From CAYPXN01 sp964414715 (GTDB lineage: Bacteria; UBA10199; JADFYH01): a DNA stretch of 26,253 bases. Position numbers and translations under genes: made by a program. The stretch's first letter is position 1, and every line of letters begins with the position of its first letter. The stretch is from positions 1 through 26,253 of the forward strand of contig CAYPXN010000121.1 in NCBI GenBank assembly GCA_964414715.1. The letters are read 5' to 3'. The notes under the pieces were generated by a model. The model saw only the letters and a list, made by a program, of their open reading frames with translations. It was not told where the DNA came from and did no database searches. Below are positions 1 through 8,747 of the stretch, in pieces.

Positions 1-138
1 AAGAGCAGGGCCGTGATTTTTCATCACCCGATCAGCAATCTCGGCAATTTCCAACACGGGATCCACTTCTTCACGGATGCGGACAAGTTGATGTTTTTCT
101 TCGAGTAAAGTAACAAATTCTTGAAGTGAGGAAGGCAT
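1..138 (-). CDS. UbiD-family decarboxylase, N-terminal fragment (cut by window edge)
   Basis: The minus strand reads an open frame of 46 codons from an ATG at 138 to the window edge, beginning MPSSLQEFVTLLEEK. The pattern of 'FVTLLEE', 'LVRIREEVDP', 'LEIAEIADRV' and 'HGPAL' is the typical start of UbiD-type prenylated-FMN decarboxylases (L-x-x-F-I-x-x-L-E, then E-I-A-E-I-x-D-R-V, then G-P-A-L-L-F). An AAGG lies about five bases before the ATG. UbiD homologues act in ubiquinone synthesis and, in the futalosine route, on the dihydroxy-naphthoate intermediate of menaquinone. With mqnA and mqnC about 9 kb away, a menaquinone role is plausible but inferred. The gene is divergent from the next one. 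The catalytic region is outside the window, so substrate cannot be judged. Confidence 0.75.
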   Translation of the reverse strand, partial: MPSSLQEFVTLLEEKHQLVRIREEVDPVLEIAEIADRVMKNHGPAL

Positions 139-229
139 AATACCTTATATAAGTTCTTTTAAAATTTGCTAGCAACTTATTTTTTAAGTATTGGATAAGT
201 CTGAAAAATTAATATCTGAGGGGGGGGCT

Positions 230-233
230 AGGA
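230..233 (+). promoter_or_regulatory. Ribosome binding site choosing the ATG at 242
   Basis: AGGA followed by AAGAAAGC leaves eight bases before the ATG at 242. The longer frame could start at a TTG at 191, but no purine-rich site lies at a good distance before that codon, so 242 is preferred. Confidence 0.6.
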
Positions 234-241
234 AAGAAAGC

Positions 242-2521
242 ATGAACAGGGCACACACCAGTCTTTTAGAAAGAAATTTGCCATATTCTTTTGCTTCGCA
301 ACTTACTGAAAACCAGCGTTTGTTAGATTCCATGAACAATTCTTTTGTGAGTCAGGTGACTGATTCTACTGCCATTGTGGGGATGTTGGCAGGTGGTTTG
401 GTAGGAAGAGGGCTTCGGGTGGCCAGTTTTTCCCTTTTGGGAAATTTACTGGGAGAATCCCGATTGGCCTTCAATGCGGCTCGTGGAGGCGCTTTTGCTC
501 TTGGTTTGATGGGGGAATCAGCCGCTTTTACAGGAACAGGCCGATTTATTCGAGGGCAAGGTTTTGAAGGCTTTGGACATGATTTTATCCATTCAGCGAT
601 AAGTTTAGGAGCTTTGCGTGTGGCGGGTGTTGCGAGTGCAGGGCAGAGTCAGATTCTTCAAAGAACAATCAATACTTCTGCTGTCGTCGCTGCAAATCAA
701 GTGGCAGGTATTCTGGGAGTGATCGATTCTCCCCGTGAAAATATTACGGATCAATTTGCAAATGCCTTGGTCATGGATATTCAGTCGAGCTTCACCCGTT
801 CGCTCGTTGATCTGGGACTTCCTGCTTTGGGATCTTGGGAAAGATCTCTGGATTTTGCTTATGAAAGTCAGTTAAAAGGATTGCAACAACTTGTGGGATC
901 GGAGCCTCTTATTCGTCTTAAAAATCCTTTTTCATTACGCATCACTTCTGCAATGGCTTCTTTGGGGACGCTGATCTTGAAAAGTGCGGAAGCTGCAGCA
1001 CAGCCCTTGAATGCAGTTTCAGAAACAACTCCGCTTTTTCAGACAATCACGCACGGCCTTGTCACTACGGGTTTTGGCGTGACGGGCGCAATGACGGGTT
1101 TTTTCCCGGGCCTGTTTTTCCCCATTTTAAAAGGGAAATATAAAACTTTTGCTGCTTTGCCCATTCTGGTGGGTGCTGCCGCTTTAGCAGCCCGTTTGGG
1201 AACGGATTTTTCGAGTGTGCGTGAAAGTGTGGGGAATATTGCATTTTTGGGTTCGGCACTTGCCACAGGTTTGCTACACGAAGCCTGGTTGCGACGTCGC
1301 ATTCATGATCAGGATCGCATTCATTTATGGCAGCACAAGACTCCTCGGGAACAATATGTAAAAACACGTCCTGGAACGATGAGTAAGGAAGAATATCTCG
1401 CTTTGCTGGATGCTCCCCTTGAAATTGATCCGAAGGATGCTTCCTGGTCTTTCGAAGCCCTTTCGCGCGATAAACAGGGAAATATCTTGAGAGATCCCGT
1501 AGATCAATTACCTCTTACTTTTGTGCGTTTCAAACATGATGCTCCTCCCAAGACGGCAGGATTTTTAAAAGGAAACTACCTCTATAATCGTGTGTTTGAG
1601 GGATCTCGAGTCACCGCTTTTGTAGAAGGCTTGATGTCTGCACTGCCGATGTCGGGAATATATCGTAAGTTTAATCGTGTTCCTGGAAGAACAATCCGTG
1701 ATTTTCTGGTTCAAAAGTTTGCGATTGCTTATCCCGAACGCTTTGATTGGAGTGCCTTGAGTCAGGATTCAGGATCTTTTGGGGAATTTTTTACACGCCC
1801 TATTGTGACAGCTCCGGAAGGTTTGGAAGTGATACCAGGTCAAAGCTTTCATGATGGAGTTTTGGATGTAGTGGCACGCGTGGAAGATTTGGATACTGGA
1901 ATTCGTTTGGCAGGAAAAGGTGCTCTTAAAAAAGTATGGGATCCCACAAAGGGTGTATTTGTCGATGTGGTGGGGGATGCCGTTCTTCCTCTTCGTCAAA
2001 TGTTGGGAAGAGCTGCCAATCATTTTGAAGGAGAATCTCTGACGGTCATCGCCACATACCTTTCGCCGCGCCATTGGCATCAGACTCTTTCTCCGGTGAG
2101 GGGAAAAATTTTAGATATTCAGTCGATTGAAGGAAAATTACAATCTGTAGATCCGGGGGTTCGACAGAATATTTCAGATCCTAATTTCGAGGGTAGACCT
2201 TCCAGTTATTTTCAATCCGAAAATTCACGGGTAGTAGTCACGATTGATACGCCTGAGTATGGTCCTGTGGCCCTGATTTGTACGGCAGCGGCTTTGGTGA
2301 GTACTTCTCGTGTGTTCCGACGTGTGGGAGATCAGGTTGAGTTGGGGGAATTGTTACATGAGTATCGCTGGGGTTCCCATAACACCCTTGTTATTCCCTC
2401 TCGCAAAGTTGCTTTGGCAGGAGGTTTGGTGCCAGGTCGTCAGGTGTATGTGCGTGGAACGAAACCGGAAGGTGAAGATGGAATCGAGTGGCTCTTCGTG
2501 CCAAGAGATAGACTGCCTTAA
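242..2521 (+). CDS. Hydrophobic N-terminal region fused to a divergent phosphatidylserine-decarboxylase-like domain
   Basis: The protein has 759 residues from ATG 242; a TTG at 191 would add 17. Residues 1 to about 385 are Ala/Gly-rich with many hydrophobic stretches (GMLAGGLVGRG, FPGLFFPILKG, LPILVGAAALAARLG) and look membrane-associated; I recognise no family there. From about residue 455 to the end the order of motifs follows phosphatidylserine decarboxylase (PSD): GSFGEFFTRPI near 512, a 'P-x-G' segment where PSD has PxDG, ATYLSPRHWHQ near 604-614, ENSRVVVTIDTPEYGPVA, then WGSHNTLVI near 710, matching the LGST pyruvoyl site. PSD removes CO2 from phosphatidylserine to give phosphatidylethanolamine at the membrane and self-cleaves before Ser. 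The Gly-Ser is kept, but the Asp of PxDG appears as Glu and the second His of DYHRxH as Leu. Activity is therefore uncertain; it may be a non-catalytic or repurposed relative. It stands alone, convergent with the next gene 20 bases away. Confidence 0.7.
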   Translation: MNRAHTSLLERNLPYSFASQLTENQRLLDSMNNSFVSQVTDSTAIVGMLAGGLVGRGLRVASFSLLGNLLGESRLAFNAARGGAFALGLMGESAAFTGTGRFIRGQGFEGFGHDFIHSAISLGALRVAGVASAGQSQILQRTINTSAVVAANQVAGILGVIDSPRENITDQFANALVMDIQSSFTRSLVDLGLPALGSWERSLDFAYESQLKGLQQLVGSEPLIRLKNPFSLRITSAMASLGTLILKSAEAAAQPLNAVSETTPLFQTITHGLVTTGFGVTGAMTGFFPGLFFPILKGKYKTFAALPILVGAAALAARLGTDFSSVRESVGNIAFLGSALATGLLHEAWLRRRIHDQDRIHLWQHKTPREQYVKTRPGTMSKEEYLALLDAPLEIDPKDASWSFEALSRDKQGNILRDPVDQLPLTFVRFKHDAPPKTAGFLKGNYLYNRVFEGSRVTAFVEGLMSALPMSGIYRKFNRVPGRTIRDFLVQKFAIAYPERFDWSALSQDSGSFGEFFTRPIVTAPEGLEVIPGQSFHDGVLDVVARVEDLDTGIRLAGKGALKKVWDPTKGVFVDVVGDAVLPLRQMLGRAANHFEGESLTVIATYLSPRHWHQTLSPVRGKILDIQSIEGKLQSVDPGVRQNISDPNFEGRPSSYFQSENSRVVVTIDTPEYGPVALICTAAALVSTSRVFRRVGDQVELGELLHEYRWGSHNTLVIPSRKVALAGGLVPGRQVYVRGTKPEGEDGIEWLFVPRDRLP

Positions 2522-2541
2522 TTAATAATTTTCTTTCCATT

Positions 2542-3264
2542 TTAAAGAGGGCTTAAGAGGACCAGTTTATTTTGATCGTAGACTCGAAGCACTCGGGGAG
2601 CTTTGGTAGGGAGTCCTTTGCAATTAAAATCTACGGAGCTTTTGTCTGTTTGATAGCGGATATTGAATCGAAGATTTCCGGACATCCAAACTTGTTCGAT
2701 GCCTGCCGGAGTGCTCTGTTTGAGAGGCCCGTCAATGGGTAAAGATCCCGCCTTCAAGAGGTTTGAACATTGTGCCTGAGGAGGAATGGTTTTTGCTTCA
2801 TTTATGTAGGGTGTTACAAAAAGTTTGATTCCCTGTTCCAGGGTTTGGAGTGCAATTTGATTAAAGGGCAGAGAGCCTCTCCAGTCAGCCATGGGACCTG
2901 TTCCCGGAATCCAAGGACTATAGTTTACTCGATCTGAACTTTTAGATTGAATGAAGCCTGTGTTACATTCCCGCATTTGTCCCCGAAAGATACCTTCTAT
3001 TTTGCCAAGAATGATTTTTTGAGATCCGGGAATTGCTTCAAAAACTCCTCGGGGAGTAAATTTGGATGAAGCAGAGTTAAGCAAATCATAACATTCTAAA
3101 GTAGAAAGATGCGGAAGGGCAGGGCTTGAAGTTGTACTAGAAGCAGGTGTGTCTGGATTCATAAGGGGTGTGGATGCGGTCGCTGCGTTATTTCCTTCAT
3201 AGGGATTGAAGGAAGTTAGAAGCGCGATAGGAATGGCACCAATAATTCTTGTAAACCAACTCAT
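2542..3264 (-). CDS. Secreted or membrane-anchored protein of unknown function
   Basis: A 240-residue protein starts at ATG 3264 with an AGGGG ribosome site about six bases upstream. The N-terminus MSWFTRIIGAIPIALLTSF is one short hydrophobic segment after a single Arg, consistent with a signal peptide or anchor. A Ser/Thr/Pro-rich linker follows (about residues 25-52), then a compact domain with four cysteines (ECYD, RECN, QCSN, NCKG), which could form two disulfides outside the cytoplasm. I do not recognise the family. The gene runs in the same direction as the M4 peptidase locus, but a palindromic repeat lies between them, so co-transcription is not certain. Confidence 0.6.
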   Translation of the reverse strand: MSWFTRIIGAIPIALLTSFNPYEGNNAATASTPLMNPDTPASSTTSSPALPHLSTLECYDLLNSASSKFTPRGVFEAIPGSQKIILGKIEGIFRGQMRECNTGFIQSKSSDRVNYSPWIPGTGPMADWRGSLPFNQIALQTLEQGIKLFVTPYINEAKTIPPQAQCSNLLKAGSLPIDGPLKQSTPAGIEQVWMSGNLRFNIRYQTDKSSVDFNCKGLPTKAPRVLRVYDQNKLVLLSPL

Positions 3265-3373
3265 GTGACCCCTTTTTCACTGATCTCGGTTGTTTATCAA
3301 GGATAGTATATCGAAGGTTTTTTGGTAAAGTTGCTTTTTTTGCAGGTCCGAATTTCCGCAGTTGACTAAAGAA

Positions 3374-3466
3374 GGGTGTCATTGCGATCCGCCGTAGGCG
3401 GAGTGGCAATCCCGTAAGTGCAGTCGGGGGATCCTTCTCCGCCTTAGGCGGATCAGGATGACACCC
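3374..3466. repeat. Palindromic repeat with GGGTGTCAT / ATGACACCC ends
   Basis: The ends are a perfect 9-base inverted repeat (3374-3382 and 3458-3466). Inside are two small hairpins of the form TCCGCC-NNN-GGCGGA (3388-3402 and 3438-3452) and the string GGCAATCCCGTAAGTGCAGT, close to GGCGATCCCGCGAGTGCACT in the Bat-operon copies. It therefore belongs to the same family (ends GTCAT(T/C)GCGA). It fills most of the 266-base gap between the secreted protein and the peptidase tail. It could act as a transcription terminator or mRNA stabiliser; that is inference. A short AAGTG-TAAA-CACTT hairpin follows at 3467-3480. I see nothing else in the gap. Confidence 0.85.
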
Positions 3467-3530
3467 AAGTGTAAACACTTGGATTGCCAAATGAATAAAA
3501 AAAGCTGCGGAATTTAGACGGAAGTGGGTT

Positions 3531-4787
3531 CTATGGGCAGTTCAGTGTATAAGCCCATTCTGTGCTCGCTTGTTCTCCAGGTTGTGGATTGCACCAGGGA
3601 GTGACGTTCACGGTGACTTCGGAGGAATTTCCATTGAATGAGATAGGCACGGAGTTAAAATAAATTCCGGGAGAGTTGGGAACATTTGGGTTTTGCTCTC
3701 CCGTGCTTGTGCATCCGCTAGACCATTTTAATTGACCTTCATAATAGACATCAATTTTATCAGCAATCGTATAGGTGGTGTAAGTGATAGAAAAATTTCC
3801 CGCCGTTTTGCCGAGTGAAATTTTTCGGCTATCGGCCTGGGCTCCGCCCGGAATTTGTTGGGAGTTACAAGCGGGAATATCATTTTTGGTTGTAAATTTT
3901 ATGACATCTCCCTTGCCGGCGACTACAGCGCCATCTTTATTAAGAGTATTTACTGCGAAGGTAAAATTGTGTCCTGGAAGTAAATTGACTGTATAAAATT
4001 TATCTTTGACGGGAAGATTAAGCGCTATATCTGTATTTGCACTTTCGTCGTATATGGTAATTGTATAGCCTCCTGGCGCGTAATCATTTTTCCAAGTGAG
4101 CTTGAGGTTTTGATGCTCCACGTTCGGTGCCCCATAGATTGGGGCCGTAATAGTGCTTTTGGCGGGGTTAATCGTGTAACTGAAGTAGCCGGAATAAGGA
4201 CCTGAAATCCCTTTAGCTCTCGCTCTTACTTTCCAAGAATATTTTCCGCTGGGATCATTTTGCACTCCTGTAATACTTGCTGAAGTAGTTTTTTCGACGC
4301 TGGTTTTACAAGTGTTGGGTTGATTATAGACGCAAACGGTGAGGTCATACTCTTCAGCGCCCGGCACCGGGTTCCATTTAAAGAGAGTGCTGAGATTGGG
4401 TGCTTGATAGTCGAGTGGGCTGTTATTTCCGGGACTACTCAAAGTGGGAGCAGGGATCAATTTAGAATCGACAATAAAAGTAGAAGGATTGGAAGCATAA
4501 GCTTCTTGAGAGGGAAGATTGCCATAGACGGGAGGACCTACAGGAGTGACTTTCCAAGTATAAGTTTGGTTGTCTACGCTGTTTTGAATATCATCTATGG
4601 GCAAGCTTATTTGTTTTCCAGGAACCGTGTAAGTTTTTCCTGCCACATTCACGATATAAGAAGTAGCACCTTCTGTTTTTTTCCAGGAAAGAGTGACGAG
4701 GGGTTTTCCCCAGGGTGCAACGTGAGTTTGATCTGCGGGTTTATCCAGGCTGCCTGTGACGCTTCCTGTTTGAAGTGGAATCCCCAC
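3531..4787 (-). pseudogene. Detached C-terminal part of the M4 peptidase gene: beta-sandwich repeats after an in-frame TGA
   Basis: This open frame of 418 codons begins (GTG at 4787) immediately after the TGA that ends the upstream peptidase frame and is in the same reading frame. It has no signal peptide of its own. It holds at least three fibronectin-III-like or immunoglobulin-like modules, recognisable from V-T-L-S-W-K, A-T-S-Y-I-V-N-V, Y-T-W-K-V, F-K-W-N-P-V-P-G-A-E-E-Y and K-Y-S-W-K-V-R-A. A C-terminal Cys-containing domain follows (CNSQQ ... DKIDVYYEG ... GCTSTG ... NCP). Such tails bind substrate, polysaccharide or the cell surface in secreted proteases. It is best read as the rest of the peptidase gene, split by a nonsense change. 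Readthrough, or restart at GTG with the AAGGGA just before the stop, would still make the product. Confidence 0.65.
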
Positions 4788-7403
4788 TCATCCCTTAGAC
4801 CACATTCCAAAAGATCCATCGGCATTCACTACAGCAACACGAACGTAATATAAAGTGTTCATTTTCAAGTTTAAACTTTGCTTAATGTTCGATCCCTCTT
4901 GGTTTTCCGGGTTGGAAGGATTTACCGTAATAGTCGGTGTTGAAAGTGCAGGTTGTGAGTCGTCTGTTGGGAAAGGGTTTTCTGAAATTTGAAGAAAATA
5001 TTTAATGCTTCCTGGAACATATTCCCAAACGACGGAAGATTCCCATGGATAATTTAAGGGATTCTGTGCGACTCCAGCAGGAGGGTTGATAGAGAGGATT
5101 TTTGCTTCTTTAGAATTCGTTGTAAAATAATTTATGTTTTCCCATTTTCCCCAATCAGGGGGAGAAGGATTGTTTTGCACACCTCTTCCTGAAACGGGGA
5201 GTGCAATATTGTTGTCATATTTTTTTGCTCTTACACTCCAATAGTAAGTCGTGTTGGGTTCTAATGATACTTGGACACTACTGGTGAGTTTCCCATTAAA
5301 AGGATAGACAACATTTGCTTCTTTTGTGATTTTATTATCTTCGGTGTCGTAGATTTCGACTTGCCAGGCATATTCATCCGGCTTGGTTTCCCAACTCAGG
5401 GTTGTCATCCAAGGTTCTATATCCTTTTGGGTAGAGGATGGAGAAACCCAACGATCGTTTTCGTTTCCATAAGCAGGCCCGTTGCCGACCGCATGCCAGG
5501 CATTGAGAACATCCTGAAACTCAGGACTATCGAGCCCATAGGCGTTTGCCGCGATCATTTGTGAAAGCACTCTCACGTCAAACCAGTTTGCTGTGGGAGG
5601 AAGGCCGATCATGGTATAAAAAGCGATGTCGGCTGCTTTTTCTTTTCCGATACCTATGACCTGATAATTCTCTTTATTGTCATTTTTTTGTACGCCATTA
5701 CTTCCCTCGGAAAGAAGATAGAACCAATAGTTTGCAATGCCGGAGTTGGTATGCATTCCGCAATAATCGTTTGCTTCTGCCGCAGCACATTCAGGTTCTA
5801 TATAATTTGTTCCTTTGATGGTGTTGGGTTGGGGCTTTTGGATATCTAGATAACCACTGAGCTTTGGATTGCTGAGATTTCTAATTCCAGTAGGAGGGCA
5901 AACTTCATTTTCGAAAAGCCAATTGTTGGGTGATGGGCCTTGCACAGCCATTTTTACGAGAGTACCAAATATGTCTGCAAAAGATTCATTCAAAGCTCCC
6001 GAAATTCCTCTGTTCACTAGTTTAGAACTTCTAGAGACGATAGTATGGGTAAATTCATGTGCGAGTACATCCAGAGCAGTGGCATGGTAACATCCTGGGC
6101 GTGTTTGCGGCGAAAAGTATAATTCATTTTCAAATGAACTGGCTCCTATGGATTCCTCGGCATCGAAATATAACCAAAGCGGTTCTGTTCGATAGCCATT
6201 GGGGCCATTCCAATAAAAATGAGTGGCAAAATAATCCAAAGTTTTTTGTGCATTCGAAAAAATATCGACTCCTAATCGATCTTTTTTTTCGCCTGTGTCT
6301 CCAAAAACTCCATTCGCATCCGAAAATACTTTTTCTACGTATTTCTTTCCGAAAGGGTAAGGGTTCGGAGTGGTTCTATCTATGGCGATAATATCGGAAG
6401 GAGTGAATAAGCCATTTTTCGAATTAAATGTGGAGGGGCTCTCGAGTTGGTATTGATTATCTCCCGCTGAATGATCTGCTATAAAAGTGACAGCTTCATT
6501 TTTGCTATTGAAGCCGTTTGCTTGAACGCTCTCATGCCATTCAACATTTATTGTGGAGTTTATAAGGCTACTCAAATTGAATATTTCTCCCGTTTTTGCG
6601 TCCACATCGATTTGATAGTTTTCTCTCGGAGAGAGAGTGGGAATGGAAGAAAAACGATAAACAAGAGTCATACTTTCAGGAGAAAAACTGCCATCTTTGG
6701 ATGCAATGCCGAGAGTGGCGGAAGGGGACTGGAAATTTTGAGGATCTTGAATCCATGCAAAGTTCAAAGCTCCCAATGATTTCATGGCAGCTTCCAAGGC
6801 TTCTTGTTCGTTCAATGTGGGACTCAGGTTAAGATTTAATTTGTCGAGGTTTGCTGCATAACTTGTGAGAGCAAAAAGAACAGATTGTTTTTCCTGCTTT
6901 TCAGCTAAGGTTATTCTGGAATCGAAAACGGGAAGGTTTTTGTATTTTTGTTCATGAATGCTAAAATATTTCATCGGCACATTTTGCGCATAAAATTCTT
7001 TAATTTTTGTGATTTGATCATTCGGACCTAATTTGAGTCCTGGAGAATATCTTTTGAAGAAATCTTCGCGGGAAATATTTTGTTTTTCATCGAATTGAAC
7101 GGCCCTAATTTGCTTGCCGGAGAAGCGTAATCGAATTGCTTCTTTTGCAAGTCGAGAGCGCTCTTCCTTTGCTTTCATGACTCCGAGATTAGCTCCATTT
7201 TTGGCAGAAGGAATGCTAGCCCCCTGAGGAAGTGGAATGGACAAGGGTGGATTCACTTGATTTGCCGCAGGAGAAGGTGGAGGAGTTTGTTGTTTTGCTT
7301 GAGGAGAAAAAAAATCTGAAAACCACCCAGGATAGGCATTTTCAGAAATAAGCAAAAAAAATAAAAAGACAAAATATTGAAAAGTGCGGCCCCTAAACAT
7401 CAC
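4788..7403 (-). CDS. Secreted M4 (thermolysin-type) metallopeptidase
   Basis: The 871-residue frame has a signal peptide (FQYFVFLFFLLISENAYPG), then a propeptide of the FTP/PepSY kind (QIDVDAKTGEIFNLSS near its end), then the catalytic domain. Zinc ligands and catalytic residues are clear: HEFTH at about 449-453, NESFAD (the ExxxD glutamate) about 20 residues later, and DYCGMHTNSGIANYWFYLL near 545-563, matching the His-containing loop of thermolysin. Fibronectin-III-like modules follow (TLSWETKPDEYAWQVEIYD; YYWSVRAKK). The enzyme would hydrolyse extracellular protein before hydrophobic residues. The frame stops inside the last module at WSKG-TGA, and the same frame continues for 419 more codons, so the catalytic part is intact but the tail is cut. 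No clear ribosome site precedes ATG 7403 (a second Met follows directly). Confidence 0.9.
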   Translation of the reverse strand: MMFRGRTFQYFVFLFFLLISENAYPGWFSDFFSPQAKQQTPPPSPAANQVNPPLSIPLPQGASIPSAKNGANLGVMKAKEERSRLAKEAIRLRFSGKQIRAVQFDEKQNISREDFFKRYSPGLKLGPNDQITKIKEFYAQNVPMKYFSIHEQKYKNLPVFDSRITLAEKQEKQSVLFALTSYAANLDKLNLNLSPTLNEQEALEAAMKSLGALNFAWIQDPQNFQSPSATLGIASKDGSFSPESMTLVYRFSSIPTLSPRENYQIDVDAKTGEIFNLSSLINSTINVEWHESVQANGFNSKNEAVTFIADHSAGDNQYQLESPSTFNSKNGLFTPSDIIAIDRTTPNPYPFGKKYVEKVFSDANGVFGDTGEKKDRLGVDIFSNAQKTLDYFATHFYWNGPNGYRTEPLWLYFDAEESIGASSFENELYFSPQTRPGCYHATALDVLAHEFTHTIVSRSSKLVNRGISGALNESFADIFGTLVKMAVQGPSPNNWLFENEVCPPTGIRNLSNPKLSGYLDIQKPQPNTIKGTNYIEPECAAAEANDYCGMHTNSGIANYWFYLLSEGSNGVQKNDNKENYQVIGIGKEKAADIAFYTMIGLPPTANWFDVRVLSQMIAANAYGLDSPEFQDVLNAWHAVGNGPAYGNENDRWVSPSSTQKDIEPWMTTLSWETKPDEYAWQVEIYDTEDNKITKEANVVYPFNGKLTSSVQVSLEPNTTYYWSVRAKKYDNNIALPVSGRGVQNNPSPPDWGKWENINYFTTNSKEAKILSINPPAGVAQNPLNYPWESSVVWEYVPGSIKYFLQISENPFPTDDSQPALSTPTITVNPSNPENQEGSNIKQSLNLKMNTLYYVRVAVVNADGSFGMWSKG

Positions 7404-7508
7404 AGATCATTCTAAAGTTATTTTTTTAAGTCTGCAATGAGGATGCCAGGACTACTTCACTTTCTTTTGTTAACTAAATTGATAAAAATATAGTTTTGTT
7501 AAGAAAAG

Positions 7509-8747
7509 TTAATTTTCTTTGGAAATTTTCTTTCCATCCACCATCACAAAGTCCGCTGTTTTGGCCTTCAGAATTTCTTCCATGGCTTTCTCGGGGTCTT
7601 TCAAAGCGTCCGGAGAAATTTCAAAACCGATGATGTCGGCTTTTTTTCCGGGAGTGAGGCTTCCGATTTCTTCTTCCAACTTCAAGGCGTGAGCTCCGTG
7701 CAAAGTCGCCATTCTCAACCATTTGCTGGGAGGAATAGCAGGGCAGGATTTGCGTCCGATGCGGATTTGATCCAACATCGACAAACTTTCTCCCGAAGCG
7801 AGAGAGTCGGTTCCTAAAGCAATATTTACTTTGTGGGCGCGAAAGGTATCGAAATCAAATTTTTGGTGATGGAAATAGGCGTGTGAACTAGGGCAGTGGA
7901 TCACGCTTACTTTTTTTTCTCCGAGACGCCTGATTTCGTCTTCATTTACATAATTGCAATGAACGGCCATGATTTTTTCAGAGAGATAATTTTTTTCGTC
8001 TAAGTAATGAATGGCGGAATCTCTTAAGGTGATTTCTTCTTCGGGAACTATTCCCTTGTTTTTAATGAAGTCGTAAAGAGGGCCTTGTTGCAATTTGAAA
8101 TATTTATCTTCGTCTGAACTTTCCGAAAGATGAATGGAATAAAGATTTCGGTCGCTGTTCATCAGTTTTTCAAAAACTTCAGGATGAAGTGCATGGACGG
8201 AATGAGGGCTGGGCATCACTTTGAGCAATGTTTGGTGCTTTTTGAACATTTTTTCAAATTCTTCTGCAAAGCCCAAAATCTCCTCGGCCATTTCTTTGAC
8301 GACTCCGATAACTTCCATGAAAAGGTAGCCACGAAAGGGGCTGTTGAGCAAAGTCACAAGATCTGTGTTAAAGCTCACATGATCTCCGATGCAGGTTGTC
8401 CCGCTTTGAAGCATTTCCTGAATTCCTTCGAGCATGCCTTTTTCATAATCCGGAGCTGAAGTTTTGTTTTTTGCTTCCACCAATTTTTCGATCCATCCTG
8501 TAAAAGTTCCAGGATATTTGAAACCACGGAGTGAACTGAGTTCGAGATGAGAATGAGCATTCACAAAGCCGGGCATCAGCACTGTATCGTTGAGACAAGT
8601 GATTTGGTGGATCTGTTTTTTGTAAAGTTTTTCTAAATCCCGCGCAAAACCCACGTCGTGAATTACATTTTGATCAATGAGAATTCCGCCATTAGGAATG
8701 GGGGTGGAATCAATGGGTAATAAAAGTGGAGCTTCTAGTAGGATCAT
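7509..8747 (-). CDS. mqnF: Amidohydrolase, likely aminofutalosine deaminase of the menaquinone futalosine pathway
   Basis: The protein has 412 residues and belongs to the amidohydrolase superfamily (ATZ/TRZ-type deaminases). Metal and active-site motifs are in order: PGFVNAHSHLELS (H65, H67), MPSPHSVHAL, SIHLSESSDE, AVHCNYV and ALGTDSLASGE with the metal-binding Asp. Relatives beside mqn genes convert aminofutalosine (aminodeoxyfutalosine) to futalosine with release of ammonia, in the cytoplasm. The ATG at 8747 overlaps the mqnC stop in an ATGA, so the two are translationally coupled, which supports the pathway assignment. Members of this family also deaminate adenosine derivatives, methylthioadenosine or guanine; sequence alone does not exclude those, but the context makes MqnF the best call. 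Confidence 0.82.
   Translation of the reverse strand: MILLEAPLLLPIDSTPIPNGGILIDQNVIHDVGFARDLEKLYKKQIHQITCLNDTVLMPGFVNAHSHLELSSLRGFKYPGTFTGWIEKLVEAKNKTSAPDYEKGMLEGIQEMLQSGTTCIGDHVSFNTDLVTLLNSPFRGYLFMEVIGVVKEMAEEILGFAEEFEKMFKKHQTLLKVMPSPHSVHALHPEVFEKLMNSDRNLYSIHLSESSDEDKYFKLQQGPLYDFIKNKGIVPEEEITLRDSAIHYLDEKNYLSEKIMAVHCNYVNEDEIRRLGEKKVSVIHCPSSHAYFHHQKFDFDTFRAHKVNIALGTDSLASGESLSMLDQIRIGRKSCPAIPPSKWLRMATLHGAHALKLEEEIGSLTPGKKADIIGFEISPDALKDPEKAMEEILKAKTADFVMVDGKKISKEN

Noticed and set aside
4788..4790. TGA read as Trp or Gly by an alternative genetic code
   Set aside because: TGA ends other clearly complete genes in the window (DUF58, mqnC, batD), so a recoded TGA is unlikely genome-wide; local readthrough remains possible.
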